Assembly: GCA_945862065.1 (NCBI GenBank)
Contig: CAMAWT010000006.1
Coordinates: 62,001 to 126,000 of the forward strand
DNA from: Flavobacterium psychrophilum
GTDB taxonomy: Bacteria > Bacteroidota > Bacteroidia > Flavobacteriales > Flavobacteriaceae
Direction: 5' to 3'
Length of the DNA: 64,000 nucleotides
The notes below the pieces were generated by a model, which worked only from the letters and a program-made list of their open reading frames with translations, had not been told where the DNA came from and made no database searches. The stretch's first letter is position 1. Every line of letters begins with the position of its first letter. This document shows, piece by piece, positions 1 through 9,364 of the stretch. A program made the position numbers and the translations under genes.

Positions 1-1
1 C

Positions 2-2383
2 AAAATCACCGACAGAATTAAAAAACTATGTTATGGTTTGAATGATTTGGTGGATGCCGTGAAGGTAGCCATGCGTGTGATTGAAGGATTGTATGATGGA
101 GTAACTACATCAGAACTAGATAATTTGGCGGCAGAAACAGCAGCATCGATGACCATTGCGCATCCAGATTATGCTCAGTTAGCGGCTCGTATTGCGATTT
201 CTAATTTGCATAAAAACACCAACAAATCATTCTCTGAAACGATGACCGAAATGTTTCATTATGTAAACCCAAGAACGAACCAAAAAGCCCCTTTATTGTC
301 TGAAGAGGTACATAAAGTAATTCAAGAAAATGCTGAATTTTTAAATTCGCACATCATCTATAATAGAGATTTTAACTACGATTATTTCGGATTTAAAACT
401 TTAGAGCGTTCGTATCTATTGCGTATCAACGGTAAAATTGTTGAGCGTCCGCAGCACATGTTGATGCGTGTTTCTGTTGGAATCCATTTAAACGATTTGG
501 ATTCGGTAATAGAAACGTACGACTTAATGTCGAAAAAATTCTTCACACATGCAACGCCAACGTTGTTCAATGCAGGTACACCAAAACCTCAAATGTCTTC
601 TTGTTTCCTTTTGGCGATGCAAGACGATAGTATTGACGGAATTTATGACACGTTGAAACAAACTGCTAAAATATCACAATCGGCTGGAGGAATTGGGTTG
701 TCTATTCACAATGTGCGCGCTACAGGATCGTATATTCGTGGCACAAACGGAACTTCAAACGGAATTGTGCCTATGTTGCGCGTCTTCAATGATACCGCAC
801 GTTACGTAGATCAAGGAGGTGGTAAACGTAAAGGAAGTTTTGCGATTTATATCGAAACATGGCATGCTGATATATTCGATTTCTTGGATTTGAAAAAGAA
901 TACAGGAAAAGAAGAAATGCGTGCTAGAGATTTATTTTTTGCGATGTGGACTTCAGATTTGTTCATGAAACGTGTGCAAGAAGACACTACTTGGACCTTG
1001 ATGTGCCCTAACGAATGTCCTGGATTGTATGATGTATATGGCGAAGAGTTTGAGGAAATGTACACCAACTATGAAAAACTAGGCAAAGGAAGAAAAACCA
1101 TCAAAGCACGTGAGTTGTGGGAAAAAATTCTAGAATCGCAAATTGAGACTGGAACACCATATATGTTGTATAAAGATGCAGCCAACCGCAAATCAAACCA
1201 AAAGAATTTAGGAACGATTCGTTCGTCAAATTTGTGTACCGAGATTATGGAGTACACTTCTAAAGACGAAATTGCGGTGTGTAATTTGGCTTCTATTTCG
1301 TTGCCAATGTTTGTGGAAAACGGAAGTTTCAACCACCAATTGTTGTATGATGTAACCAAACGTGTAACGCGTAATTTGAATAAAGTAATTGATAGAAATT
1401 ACTACCCGGTGAAAGAGGCAGAAAATTCTAATTTACGACACCGTCCTGTAGGACTTGGTGTGCAAGGATTGGCTGATGCTTTCATCATGTTGCGTATGCC
1501 ATTTACAAGCGATGAAGCCAAACAATTAAATCAAGATATTTTCGAAACATTATATTTTGCAGCTGTTACCGCTTCAATGGAAATGGCGAAAGATGAAGGG
1601 CCGTATTCTACATTTAAAGGCTCACCTATTTCTCAAGGAGAGTTCCAACACAACCTTTGGGGAATGAAAGATGAAGAATTATCGGGTCGTTGGGATTGGG
1701 GTTCGTTACGAAAAGAAGTGGTTGCAAACGGAGTAAGAAACTCGTTATTAGTAGCGCCAATGCCAACTGCATCTACTTCACAGATTTTAGGAAACAACGA
1801 AGCATTTGAGCCTTATACTTCTAACATTTATACTCGTCGTGTTTTGTCTGGAGAATTTATTGTGGTAAACAAACATTTATTACACGATTTAGTAGAACGT
1901 GGTTTGTGGAACGAAACATTGAAACAAGAATTGATGCGAAACAATGGTTCTGTTCAAGATTTGAATATTCCTCAAGATTTGAAAGAATTATACAAAACGG
2001 TTTGGGAAATGTCCATGAAAGATATTATCGACATGAGCCGTCACAGAGGTTATTTTATTGACCAATCTCAATCGTTGAACTTGTTTATGCAAGATGCCAA
2101 TTACGCTAAATTGACTTCAATGCACTTTTATGCTTGGCAATCTGGATTGAAAACAGGTATGTATTATTTGAGAACAAAAGCAGCTGTTGATGCTATTAAA
2201 TTTACATTAAACAATGATAAAAAAGCAGAACCAATTGAGGTTCAGGAACCAATTGATGAGCCAAAATTAGTACCAGTTGCAGCTATTAATGAGCAAGTTG
2301 AAATGACAGCTGAAGAATACAAGGCCATGATTGAATTAGCAAAAAATGCGGGTCCAGACGACTGTGAAATGTGCGGATCTTAA
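2..2383 (+). CDS. nrdA: Ribonucleoside-diphosphate reductase, alpha subunit (5' end outside window)
   Basis: Large catalytic subunit of class Ia ribonucleotide reductase, which reduces ribonucleoside diphosphates to deoxyribonucleotides. The reading frame is open from base 2, so the N-terminus lies upstream; the TTG at 38 is not a credible start because the codons before it read as a normal continuation ([12 protein letters not shown]). Visible family landmarks are the SSCFL segment with an active-site cysteine, the NLCTEI and [11 protein letters not shown] motifs holding the Asn/Cys/Glu radical site and its partner cysteine, and the C-terminal CEMCGS redox pair that passes electrons from thioredoxin or glutaredoxin. 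The beta subunit nrdB is not in the window and would be expected just upstream. A hairpin terminator follows. Confidence 0.97.
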   Translation, partial: KITDRIKKLCYGLNDLVDAVKVAMRVIEGLYDGVTTSELDNLAAETAASMTIAHPDYAQLAARIAISNLHKNTNKSFSETMTEMFHYVNPRTNQKAPLLSEEVHKVIQENAEFLNSHIIYNRDFNYDYFGFKTLERSYLLRINGKIVERPQHMLMRVSVGIHLNDLDSVIETYDLMSKKFFTHATPTLFNAGTPKPQMSSCFLLAMQDDSIDGIYDTLKQTAKISQSAGGIGLSIHNVRATGSYIRGTNGTSNGIVPMLRVFNDTARYVDQGGGKRKGSFAIYIETWHADIFDFLDLKKNTGKEEMRARDLFFAMWTSDLFMKRVQEDTTWTLMCPNECPGLYDVYGEEFEEMYTNYEKLGKGRKTIKARELWEKILESQIETGTPYMLYKDAANRKSNQKNLGTIRSSNLCTEIMEYTSKDEIAVCNLASISLPMFVENGSFNHQLLYDVTKRVTRNLNKVIDRNYYPVKEAENSNLRHRPVGLGVQGLADAFIMLRMPFTSDEAKQLNQDIFETLYFAAVTASMEMAKDEGPYSTFKGSPISQGEFQHNLWGMKDEELSGRWDWGSLRKEVVANGVRNSLLVAPMPTASTSQILGNNEAFEPYTSNIYTRRVLSGEFIVVNKHLLHDLVERGLWNETLKQELMRNNGSVQDLNIPQDLKELYKTVWEMSMKDIIDMSRHRGYFIDQSQSLNLFMQDANYAKLTSMHFYAWQSGLKTGMYYLRTKAAVDAIKFTLNNDKKAEPIEVQEPIDEPKLVPVAAINEQVEMTAEEYKAMIELAKNAGPDDCEMCGS

Positions 2384-2403
2384 TTGAATAATCAAAAGTA
2401 GAG

Positions 2404-2435
2404 AAACAGCTGTCTTCATGATGGCTGTTTTTGTT
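2404..2435 (+). terminator. Intrinsic terminator after nrdA
   Basis: An 11-bp stem with two G-U pairs (AAACAGCTGTC paired with GATGGCTGTTT, loop TTCAT) is followed by a T-rich run, 20 bases after the nrdA stop. Confidence 0.8.
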
Positions 2436-2480
2436 TAATGAAAATTGTAAAGCAATTCGTATATTTGAAAAAAACAAAAA

Positions 2481-2705
2481 ATGGCAAATATAAACAAAGG
2501 AGTTTATACCGGAATAATTGAGAAAGATGCAGATGGTAATTATTTCTGTGGGGATTATTTATTAGATTATCAAATGGTTGAAAAAGATTTTAAATTGGGA
2601 GATGAAATAAATATTAAAACCGTAATTGCAAATCCAAGTGACAGGAGCTACAATCAATACCCAAAAAAATCTAGAAGTTTCTTTTTGGCAAATGATAAAA
2701 AGTAA
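2481..2705 (+). CDS. Small conserved hypothetical protein
   Basis: A 74-residue acidic and lysine-rich soluble protein that I do not recognise. It has no signal peptide, membrane segment or cysteine pair. Glycines and alternating hydrophobic residues suggest a small beta-rich fold. The gene is likely real: a Bacteroidota-type promoter core TATATTTG lies at 2460-2467, 13 bases before the ATG, and it starts right after the nrdA terminator. It ends 29 bases before dgt and runs in the same direction, so the two may be transcribed together. No function can be assigned. Confidence 0.6.
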   Translation: MANINKGVYTGIIEKDADGNYFCGDYLLDYQMVEKDFKLGDEINIKTVIANPSDRSYNQYPKKSRSFFLANDKK

Positions 2706-2734
2706 TTAAAAACTATTCTATTACCAACAATTCC

Positions 2735-4075
2735 ATGATGAACTGGGAACAACTTTTATCATTAAGACGTCAGGGTGACACAAGCAAACGTCTTAGAATA
2801 GAACAAGACGAAACCCGCTTGGGCTTTGATGTAGATTATGATCGCATTATTTTTTCGTCAGCTTTTAGAAGTCTGCAAGACAAAACACAAGTGATACCCT
2901 TATCCAAAACCGATTTTGTACACACCCGACTCACGCACAGTTTGGAGGTTTCGGTTGTGGGGCGCTCTTTAGGTAGATTGGTTGGGAAACAAATTATCGA
3001 AAAACACCCTCATTTACAAGAAGTTCATGGGTATCATGCGAATGATTTTGGGGCCATTGTAGCGGCAGCATCTCTGGCTCACGACATTGGAAATCCACCT
3101 TTTGGTCATTCAGGTGAAAAAGCCATTGGCGAGTATTTTTCTGTTGGAAAAGGGATGAAATATAAAGACCAACTTACCGATAAAGAATGGCAAGATTTGA
3201 TTGATTTTGAAGGAAATGCCAACGGATTTTCAGTAGTTACAAGTTCTAGACCCGGAATTGAAGGTAGTATTCGTCTTACGTATGCTGTTTTAGGAGCTTT
3301 TATGAAATATCCAAAAGAAAGTTTACCTAAAAAACCTACTAAAAATATTGCCGATAAAAAATTTGGTTTTTTTCAAAATGACAAACAATTTTTCCAAGAA
3401 GTAGCTGCTGAGTTGGGATTGATTTCTAATAAATCAGGAAATGACATCGGATTTGAAAGACATCCTTTGGCTTATTTAGTTGAGGCTGCAGATGATATTT
3501 GCTATACTATTATCGACTTTGAAGACGGAATAAATTTGGGACTTGTTTCTGAAGATTATGCGTTGGAATATTTAATAAAATTGGTCAAAAACACCATTGA
3601 TACTGCTAAATATCAAACACTTACAAGCAAAGAAGATAGAATTAGTTACCTGCGTGCGTTGGCTATTGGCAACTTAATTCAAGATGCCGTTAGTATTTTT
3701 ATGGCAAATGAAGACTTAATCATGAAAGGTGAATTTCCTTTTGCCTTGATGGATAAAAGTAAGTACAAAGCACAAATGGACGATATTATTGAAATAAGTG
3801 TCAACAACATTTATCAAAGTAGAGAAGTCCTAGAAAAAGAGCTTACAGGCTATCAAATCATCAATAATTTGTTGGATAAAATCATCACCGCTTACATCAA
3901 TAATTTAGACGATAAAGCTACTAATTACGACAAAGTTTTAGTCAAAATTTTACCCGAAAAACATCAGTTAGAAAAAAAATCAACCTATGATCGATTGATG
4001 CACATTTGTCATTTTGTTTCGATGTTAACCGACGGAAAAGCAGTATTGTACAACCAAATTATTTCGTCATATTAA
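2735..4075 (+). CDS. dgt: Deoxyguanosinetriphosphate triphosphohydrolase
   Basis: HD-domain dNTPase that hydrolyses dGTP, and in this family often other dNTPs, to the deoxynucleoside and tripolyphosphate. The N-terminal segment SSAFRSLQDKTQV is typical of Dgt. The metal-binding set is visible as TRLTHSLEV (His68), AHDIGNPPFGHSGE (His116/Asp117 and His125) and a later EAADDICY motif containing the distal Asp. Its 446 residues fit the family. Two ATG codons occur in tandem at 2735 and 2738 and either could be used. Location after nrdA groups enzymes that make and remove dNTPs. Its 3' end overlaps the convergent thiL by four bases, leaving no room for a terminator. Confidence 0.93.
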   Translation: MMNWEQLLSLRRQGDTSKRLRIEQDETRLGFDVDYDRIIFSSAFRSLQDKTQVIPLSKTDFVHTRLTHSLEVSVVGRSLGRLVGKQIIEKHPHLQEVHGYHANDFGAIVAAASLAHDIGNPPFGHSGEKAIGEYFSVGKGMKYKDQLTDKEWQDLIDFEGNANGFSVVTSSRPGIEGSIRLTYAVLGAFMKYPKESLPKKPTKNIADKKFGFFQNDKQFFQEVAAELGLISNKSGNDIGFERHPLAYLVEAADDICYTIIDFEDGINLGLVSEDYALEYLIKLVKNTIDTAKYQTLTSKEDRISYLRALAIGNLIQDAVSIFMANEDLIMKGEFPFALMDKSKYKAQMDDIIEISVNNIYQSREVLEKELTGYQIINNLLDKIITAYINNLDDKATNYDKVLVKILPEKHQLEKKSTYDRLMHICHFVSMLTDGKAVLYNQIISSY

Positions 4076-5124
4076 TTTGATTCATCAAGCGCATTCCAGC
4101 CTCTGGCTTTTAACGGAATTTTGGTATTTGCTCTAGAAATTAAGTGAATTCCTTCGCTTTCTTGAACCATGTGACCAATAACAGTAAAGTTTGGATTGCC
4201 TTTTATTTTATCAAAATCGTCCATTTTAATAGTAAAAAGCAATTCATAATCTTCGCCCCCGTTAATAGCTACGGTTGTGCTGTCAATATTGAATTCTTCG
4301 CAAACGTTTATAAACTGCGGATCAACCGGAATTTTTTCTTCATACAAATTGCATCCAACCTTTGATTGTTTGCAAATATGAATAATTTCAGACGACAACC
4401 CGTCAGAAATGTCAATCATTGCAGTAGGTTGTAATTCCAATTTTTCTAATAATTCCTTGATGTCATGACGTGCTTCGGGCTTCAATTGACGTTCAATTAA
4501 ATAAGAATACGCATCTAAATCGGGTTGGTTATTTGGGTTCACCTGAAACACTTGTTTCTCACGTTCCAAAACCTGTAAACCCATGTATGCCGAACCTAAA
4601 TCGCCAGAAACAACTAGTAAATCGGTTTCTTTCGCCCCATTTCTATAAATAATATCTTCCTCATTTGCCTCGCCAATGGCAGTAATTGAAATAATTAATC
4701 CCTTTTGAGATGAGGTAGTATCGCCACCAATTACATCAACATTATAAAATTTGGCTGCATGATTCATTCCTTCAAACAATTCTTCCAACGCTTCTAAAGG
4801 AAAACGATTAGAAACCGCCACAGATACTGTAATCTGAGTCGCTTTGGCATTCATGGCACAAATATCAGATACATTTACCACAACGGCCTTGTAACCTAAA
4901 TGTTTTAAAGGCATATAAGTCAAGTCAAAATGAACGCCTTCAATCAATAAATCGGTAGAAACTACTACTTTTTTCGACCCAAAATCCAACACGGCGCCAT
5001 CATCTCCAATACTTTTAATGGTTGACGCATTTTTTACATCAAAATTTTTAGTCAAATGGTCAATCAAACCAAATTCGCCAAGTTGCGAAAGCGAAGTTCG
5101 TTGCGGGGTTTTATCTTCTATCAT
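4072..5124 (-). CDS. thiL: Thiamine-monophosphate kinase
   Basis: ATP-dependent kinase converting thiamine monophosphate to thiamine diphosphate, the last step of vitamin B1 cofactor synthesis. It belongs to the PurM/AIR-synthase-like family. Visible motifs are the N-terminal GEFGLIDHL segment, the metal/ATP-binding SIGDDGAVLDF, the STDLLIEGVHFDL segment, VIGGDTTSS and the C-terminal MIDISDGLSSEI and INGGEDYELLF motifs, all in the expected order. The 350 residues are normal length. A TAnnTTTG core (TACCTTTG, minus strand 5150-5157) precedes the ATG. No TPP-riboswitch-like leader is visible in the short 5' region. Confidence 0.95.
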   Translation of the reverse strand: MIEDKTPQRTSLSQLGEFGLIDHLTKNFDVKNASTIKSIGDDGAVLDFGSKKVVVSTDLLIEGVHFDLTYMPLKHLGYKAVVVNVSDICAMNAKATQITVSVAVSNRFPLEALEELFEGMNHAAKFYNVDVIGGDTTSSQKGLIISITAIGEANEEDIIYRNGAKETDLLVVSGDLGSAYMGLQVLEREKQVFQVNPNNQPDLDAYSYLIERQLKPEARHDIKELLEKLELQPTAMIDISDGLSSEIIHICKQSKVGCNLYEEKIPVDPQFINVCEEFNIDSTTVAINGGEDYELLFTIKMDDFDKIKGNPNFTVIGHMVQESEGIHLISRANTKIPLKARGWNALDESN

Positions 5125-5341
5125 GTTATTGTATCAAGTTTTGAAGTGTCAAAGGTACGAAGATTTATATCTCTTATTTCTGATTTTTAAAAACAAAAAA
5201 CCCGATAATTTTATTCGTTGGTTTTACTTATTTTAGAAGTAGTTTTTAGATTGTAATAGATTTCTAACGCTTAATTTGGGTAAAAAGTAATTCGAAATTC
5301 GTATTTGATAATAAGTAATTCTCAATTCACAATTTTCATTT

Positions 5342-5458
5342 GGGCGCCTAATCCGCCCTCCATTCCCGCTTTTTTTGTTTTTGGCTTGCCCATGCAGCAA
5401 CCGCCCAAGGGGCAATGCCACCAAGCAAAAAAGAGCTCCATTCAGGTCGGGGCGCGGG
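5342..5458. repeat. REP-like intergenic element, copy A (divergent subtype)
   Basis: A GC-rich island in AT-rich DNA with an imperfect long inverted repeat. The arm around 5370-5391 (GCTTTTTTTGTTTTTGGCTTGCCC region) pairs with 5409-5433 (GGGGCAATGCC...AAAAAAGAG). The left flank CATTCCCGCT resembles copy D at 25164-25258. The right flank (GAGCTCC...GGTCGGGGCGCGG) differs from the other copies. Confidence 0.55.
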
Positions 5459-5574
5459 TACACGTTTCATAACCAATAATCCCACACATACTCCATCTCG
5501 TTGCTAAACTCTTTTACCTATTTTTTGTTTTTTTCTATTTTATACTTCTTTCTATTATTTAATTACTTTTCCCC

Positions 5575-5673
5575 TGGTTAGTGCGAGCGTCTTGCTCCTA
5601 CCCATTCCATTTTTGTTTACTCTTTGTTTAACTATTATTATCTATTTTTACATACTTTTGTTTGTGGGCACGA
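5575..5673 (-). repeat. Dispersed ~100-bp repeat, family 2, copy 1
   Basis: The reverse complement of this stretch aligns almost without gaps to 26077-26176. Shared blocks are CGTGCCCACAA, AAAAATAGATAA, AAACAAAGAGTAAA and GACGCTCGC. One end carries a small hairpin, GAGC-GTCTT-GCTC on the plus strand. Confidence 0.7.
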
Positions 5674-5740
5674 GCTAGAATATCACGCTAGCATTTGAAA
5701 ATAAACTTTAAAACAAATAATATAACCTCAAATAAAAAAA

Positions 5741-6145
5741 ATGAAAAAGTATTTAATTATCGCAGCAATAGTAATATGTATAATTTTAAATAGTTGTAAA
5801 AAAATAAAGCCTCAACCAATTAAATTAGTAAAGCTAAATACTCAGAAGCTACTAATGCCTGGGGATTGGTTAAGTGATAAAGATTCTCTATCTGGCATAA
5901 GTATTCGAGAAAATAAAATGGCTTTTTTTAAGAATATGGAGTTTAAATCTGAAGATATTTATGAATATAAACTCATTGATTCAATTTATAAATTCTCTGA
6001 TTCAGAGAATATTGTTGGAGAATATATACTAGCCAAAGATTTTAAAGATACGATATACTATCAAATAATTAGTAAATCTAAATATAGCTTAGTTTTAAAA
6101 GTTAACAAACAAGTAAAAACTTTTAACCTCAAAAAACAAAGCTAA
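5741..6145 (+). CDS. Small putative lipoprotein of unknown function
   Basis: A 134-residue protein with a short lysine N-terminus, a hydrophobic stretch and a lipobox-like LNSC (Cys19), predicted as a lipoprotein signal peptide. The mature part is polar and beta-rich, with a stretch PGDWLSDKDSLSGI that resembles the opening of small lipocalin-like or single-domain lipoproteins common in Bacteroidota; this is only an impression. It stands alone between a repeat-rich gap and the lepA terminator, with lower GC than its neighbours, and looks like an accessory gene. Confidence 0.65.
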   Translation: MKKYLIIAAIVICIILNSCKKIKPQPIKLVKLNTQKLLMPGDWLSDKDSLSGISIRENKMAFFKNMEFKSEDIYEYKLIDSIYKFSDSENIVGEYILAKDFKDTIYYQIISKSKYSLVLKVNKQVKTFNLKKQS

Positions 6146-6265
6146 TTAACCTCCACGAAAACTCATTATAAAATGCTCTACAAAGCTTCACCACTTTGCG
6201 GAATATTTAGTCATACAAGCAGATGCAAAGTCACGGAGATTTCCTCCTCTTATTTTTTAAAACAA

Positions 6266-6293
6266 AAACCCAATAACTTTCGTTATTGGGTTT
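6266..6293 (-). terminator. Intrinsic terminator after lepA
   Basis: Perfect 12-bp stem (AAACCCAATAAC / GTTATTGGGTTT) with loop TTTC. On the minus strand the stem is followed by TTGTTTT. It may also stop plus-strand transcripts from the lipoprotein gene. Confidence 0.8.
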
Positions 6294-6332
6294 CTTTATA
6301 TTTTCTAATTCCCTTTCAGGGGTTAGGGGGCT

Positions 6333-8129
6333 TTAGTCATTCAACTTCAATACCGCCATAAACGCTTCTTGCGGTATCTCTACATTCCCCACTTGTCGCA
6401 TACGTTTCTTACCTTTTTTCTGTTTTTCCAATAATTTACGCTTACGCGAAATATCACCTCCGTAACATTTTGCCGTTACATCTTTTCGCAATGCTTTGAT
6501 CGTTTCACGAGCAATGATTTTAGCTCCAATAGCTGCCTGAATCGGAATATCAAACTGCTGTCTCGGAATCAATTCTCGTAATTTTTCGGTCATTTTTTTA
6601 CCAATATTGTACGCGTTGTCTTCGTGAATCAATGCCGAAAGCGCATCTACAGTTTGCGCATTCAAGAGCACATCTAATTTCACTAATTTTGACGTTCGCA
6701 TCCCGATTGGAGTATAATCAAACGACGCATATCCTTTAGAAACCGTTTTCAAACGATCATAAAAATCAAATACAATTTCGGCCAACGGCATATCAAAATT
6801 CAACTCCACTCGTTCCGTTGTCAAATAGGTTTGGTTGGTTATCTGTCCGCGTTTTTCAATACACAAACTCATCACGTTACCCACAAAATCAGCTTTGGTA
6901 ATGATGGTTGCTTTGATATAGGGTTCTTCCACACGATCCAATTTTGATGGCTCTGGCAAGTCGGAAGGGTTGTTTACCACAAACGCAATTTCAGGTTCTT
7001 TTTTGGTGTAAGCCAAATACGAAACGTTCGGTACAGTTGTAATTACGGTCATGTCAAACTCACGTTCCAGTCGCTCTTGGATAATCTCCATGTGCAACAT
7101 TCCCAAGAATCCACAACGAAAACCAAACCCTAAAGCCGCCGAACTTTCTGCCACAAATACCAACGACGCATCGTTCAATTGAAGTTTTTCCATTGAGGCG
7201 CGCAAGTCTTCATAATCCTCGGTATCAACAGGATAAATTCCAGCAAAAACCATCGGTTTCACATCCTCAAAACCCGTAATCATATTGGTTGTTGGCGTTT
7301 TAGCATCGGTAATCGTGTCACCCACTTTTACTTCTTTCGCTTCTTTAATTCCCGAAATCAAATACCCAACATCTCCAGCCGAAATCACATTTTTTGGCAC
7401 CTGATTCAATTTCAATGTTCCGACTTCATCTGCAAAATATTCATTGCCAGTAGCCATGAATTTTATCTTTTGCCCTTTGCGGATTTCGCCATTTTTTACT
7501 CTAAAAATAACTTCAATTCCTCTAAAAGGATTGTAATGTGAGTCAAAAATCAAGGCTTGCAACGGTTCGTCGATAATTCCTTTTGGAGCCGGAATTTTCT
7601 CAATAATAGCCGCCAAAATATTTTCAACACCAAAACCAGTTTTACCAGAAGCGTGAATAATATCTTCCAGTTTACAGCCCAATAAATCAATGATATCATC
7701 ACTAACCTCTTCAGGATTTGCACTTGGTAAATCTACTTTGTTCAAAACCGGAATAATTTCCAAGTCGTTTTCCAAAGCCAAATACAAATTAGAAATCGTT
7801 TGTGCCTGAATACTTTGCGCCGCATCAACAATCAACAAAGCGCCTTCACAAGCTGCAATCGAACGAGAAACTTCATACGAAAAATCCACATGCCCAGGCG
7901 TGTCAATCAAATTTAAGACATACTCTTCGCCTTTGTACGTATATTCCATCTGAATCGCATGACTTTTAATCGTAATACCACGCTCACGCTCCAAGTCCAT
8001 GTTATCCAACAATTGTGCCTTTTCTTCACGAGCCGTAACGGTTTGCGTAGCACCAAGAAGTCGGTCGGCAAGCGTACTTTTTCCGTGATCAATGTGGGCA
8101 ATAATGCAAAAATTTCTAATATGTTTCAT
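6333..8129 (-). CDS. lepA: Elongation factor 4 (LepA)
   Basis: Ribosome-associated translational GTPase, proposed to back-translocate ribosomes or assist 30S biogenesis. The G domain shows [15 protein letters not shown] (G1), the switch region with [18 protein letters not shown] (G3) and NKVDLPSA (G4). EF-G-like domains II, III and V follow, and the LepA-specific C-terminal domain ends with the lysine-rich [16 protein letters not shown] segment. Its 598 residues match the family. A promoter core TATATTTG lies on the minus strand at 8266-8273. The REP-like element at 8150-8239 would therefore sit inside the lepA 5' untranslated region. Confidence 0.97.
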   Translation of the reverse strand: MKHIRNFCIIAHIDHGKSTLADRLLGATQTVTAREEKAQLLDNMDLERERGITIKSHAIQMEYTYKGEEYVLNLIDTPGHVDFSYEVSRSIAACEGALLIVDAAQSIQAQTISNLYLALENDLEIIPVLNKVDLPSANPEEVSDDIIDLLGCKLEDIIHASGKTGFGVENILAAIIEKIPAPKGIIDEPLQALIFDSHYNPFRGIEVIFRVKNGEIRKGQKIKFMATGNEYFADEVGTLKLNQVPKNVISAGDVGYLISGIKEAKEVKVGDTITDAKTPTTNMITGFEDVKPMVFAGIYPVDTEDYEDLRASMEKLQLNDASLVFVAESSAALGFGFRCGFLGMLHMEIIQERLEREFDMTVITTVPNVSYLAYTKKEPEIAFVVNNPSDLPEPSKLDRVEEPYIKATIITKADFVGNVMSLCIEKRGQITNQTYLTTERVELNFDMPLAEIVFDFYDRLKTVSKGYASFDYTPIGMRTSKLVKLDVLLNAQTVDALSALIHEDNAYNIGKKMTEKLRELIPRQQFDIPIQAAIGAKIIARETIKALRKDVTAKCYGGDISRKRKLLEKQKKGKKRMRQVGNVEIPQEAFMAVLKLND

Positions 8130-8149
8130 AGTATTGTCTATCTTTTTTT

Positions 8150-8239
8150 GGGCGTGCCGGCAGAAAAAGCCGTCGGGCTATCCGTTACAATCTTTTGGTT
8201 AAAAAAAACCAAAAGGATTTCCACTTCTATCCCTCACGC
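8150..8239 (+). repeat. REP-like intergenic element, copy B
   Basis: Begins GGGCGTGCC and ends CTATCCCTCACGC. Hairpin 1 is CGGC-AGAAAAA-GCCG (8158-8172). After the conserved GTCGGGC, hairpin 2 has arms ATCTTTTGGTT (8190-8200) and AACCAAAAGGAT (8207-8218). The same layout with different arms is seen at 22361-22509 and 54522-54667. Confidence 0.75.
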
Positions 8240-8317
8240 AATCCCGAATATAGGAGATTTATCTGCAAATATAAACCAAAGTTTTGATTTATAAGTCTGA
8301 AATAGGAATCCTTAAAC

Positions 8318-8345
8318 TTGAAACCAACAAAATTTTGTATTTTTG
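8318..8345 (+). promoter_or_regulatory. Bacteroidota-type promoter of dusB
   Basis: TTG (8318-8320), a 17-bp spacer and TATTTTTG (8338-8345) match the Bacteroidota sigma-A consensus TTG-N17-21-TAnnTTTG. It lies 16 bases before the ATG at 8362 and shows that the longer open frame from 8284 is not the coding start. Confidence 0.75.
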
Positions 8346-8361
8346 CAAAAAAATTACCACA

Positions 8362-9357
8362 ATGCCCAAAATAGGCAACATCATATTACCCGATTTTCCA
8401 CTTTTACTTGCGCCCATGGAAGACGTAAGCGACCCACCATTTCGTAGGTTGTGCAAACTTCATGGAGCTGATTTAATGTACTCCGAATTCATCTCTTCAG
8501 AGGGGCTGATTCGTGATGCCATTAAAAGCAGAATGAAACTTGATATCTTTGACTATGAACGTCCCGTTGGTATTCAAATTTTTGGTGGTGATGAAGACGC
8601 CATGGAGCAGTCAGCCCGAATTGTAGATGCTGTTCAGCCCGATTTGGTGGACATCAATTTTGGTTGCCCTGTCAAAAAAGTAGTTTGCAAAGGAGCAGGA
8701 GCAGGAGTGCTTAAAGACGTCGATTTAATGATTCGATTGACCCAATCGGTTATCAAAGGAACCAATCTTCCGGTAACGGTAAAAACCCGTTTAGGATGGG
8801 ACGAAAACTCCATCAATATTGATGAAGTTGCCGAGCGTTTGCAAGATATTGGCGTGCAAGCTTTAACGGTTCACGCAAGAACTCGAGCTCAAATGTACAA
8901 AGGTCACTCCGATTGGTCGCACATTGAACGTGTGAAAAATAATCCTAGAATTACGATGCCCATTTTTGGCAACGGAGATATTGATTCGCCCGAAAAAGCA
9001 TTGGAATATAAAAATAAATTTGGTCTCGACGGCATGATGATTGGTCGTGCTGCCATTGGTTATCCTTGGATTTTTAATGAAATAAAACATTTTTTTGCTA
9101 CGGGTGAAAAATTAGCAGCGCCTACCATGCACGACCGAATTGAAGCCGCTCGAAATCACTTAACCTGGTCAATGGACTGGAAAGGAGAACGTTTGGGAAT
9201 TGTAGAAATGCGTCGTCATTATACCAATTATTTCAAAGGAATTGCCAATTTCAAAGAACATCGTTTGCAGTTAGTAACCATCGACGAAGCCGAAGGGTTA
9301 TTCACATTGTTGGATGAAATTGCAGACGTGTATGCCGACTACCAGCTATCCATTTGA
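8362..9357 (+). CDS. dusB: tRNA-dihydrouridine synthase, DusB type
   Basis: FMN-dependent enzyme reducing uridines in the tRNA D-loop with NADPH. Motifs seen are LAPMEDVSDPPFR at the N-terminus, the QIFGGD segment, DINFGCPVKKV, the catalytic-cysteine loop KGAGAGVLKD region, VTVKTRLGW, LTVHARTRAQMY, FGNGDI and GRAAIGYPWIF, a standard TIM-barrel Dus order. The start at ATG 8362 (331 residues) is chosen over the upstream in-frame ATG at 8284, because a strong promoter lies between them. The gene is divergent from lepA. Confidence 0.95.
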   Translation: MPKIGNIILPDFPLLLAPMEDVSDPPFRRLCKLHGADLMYSEFISSEGLIRDAIKSRMKLDIFDYERPVGIQIFGGDEDAMEQSARIVDAVQPDLVDINFGCPVKKVVCKGAGAGVLKDVDLMIRLTQSVIKGTNLPVTVKTRLGWDENSINIDEVAERLQDIGVQALTVHARTRAQMYKGHSDWSHIERVKNNPRITMPIFGNGDIDSPEKALEYKNKFGLDGMMIGRAAIGYPWIFNEIKHFFATGEKLAAPTMHDRIEAARNHLTWSMDWKGERLGIVEMRRHYTNYFKGIANFKEHRLQLVTIDEAEGLFTLLDEIADVYADYQLSI

Positions 9358-9364
9358 CGAAAGT

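Larger units (their letters stand above)
5125..5740. other. Repeat-rich intergenic region
   Basis: 616 bases without a convincing gene. It holds degenerate short tandem repeats (5281-5340), a REP-like element (5342-5458) and one copy of a second dispersed repeat (5575-5673). A 76-codon minus-strand frame at 5233-5463 lies inside the repeats and is not considered a gene. Confidence 0.7.

Noticed and set aside
5233-5463. 76-codon open frame on the minus strand before thiL
   Set aside because: It runs through REP-like copy A and short tandem repeats. The peptide follows the repeat sequence and has no family features.
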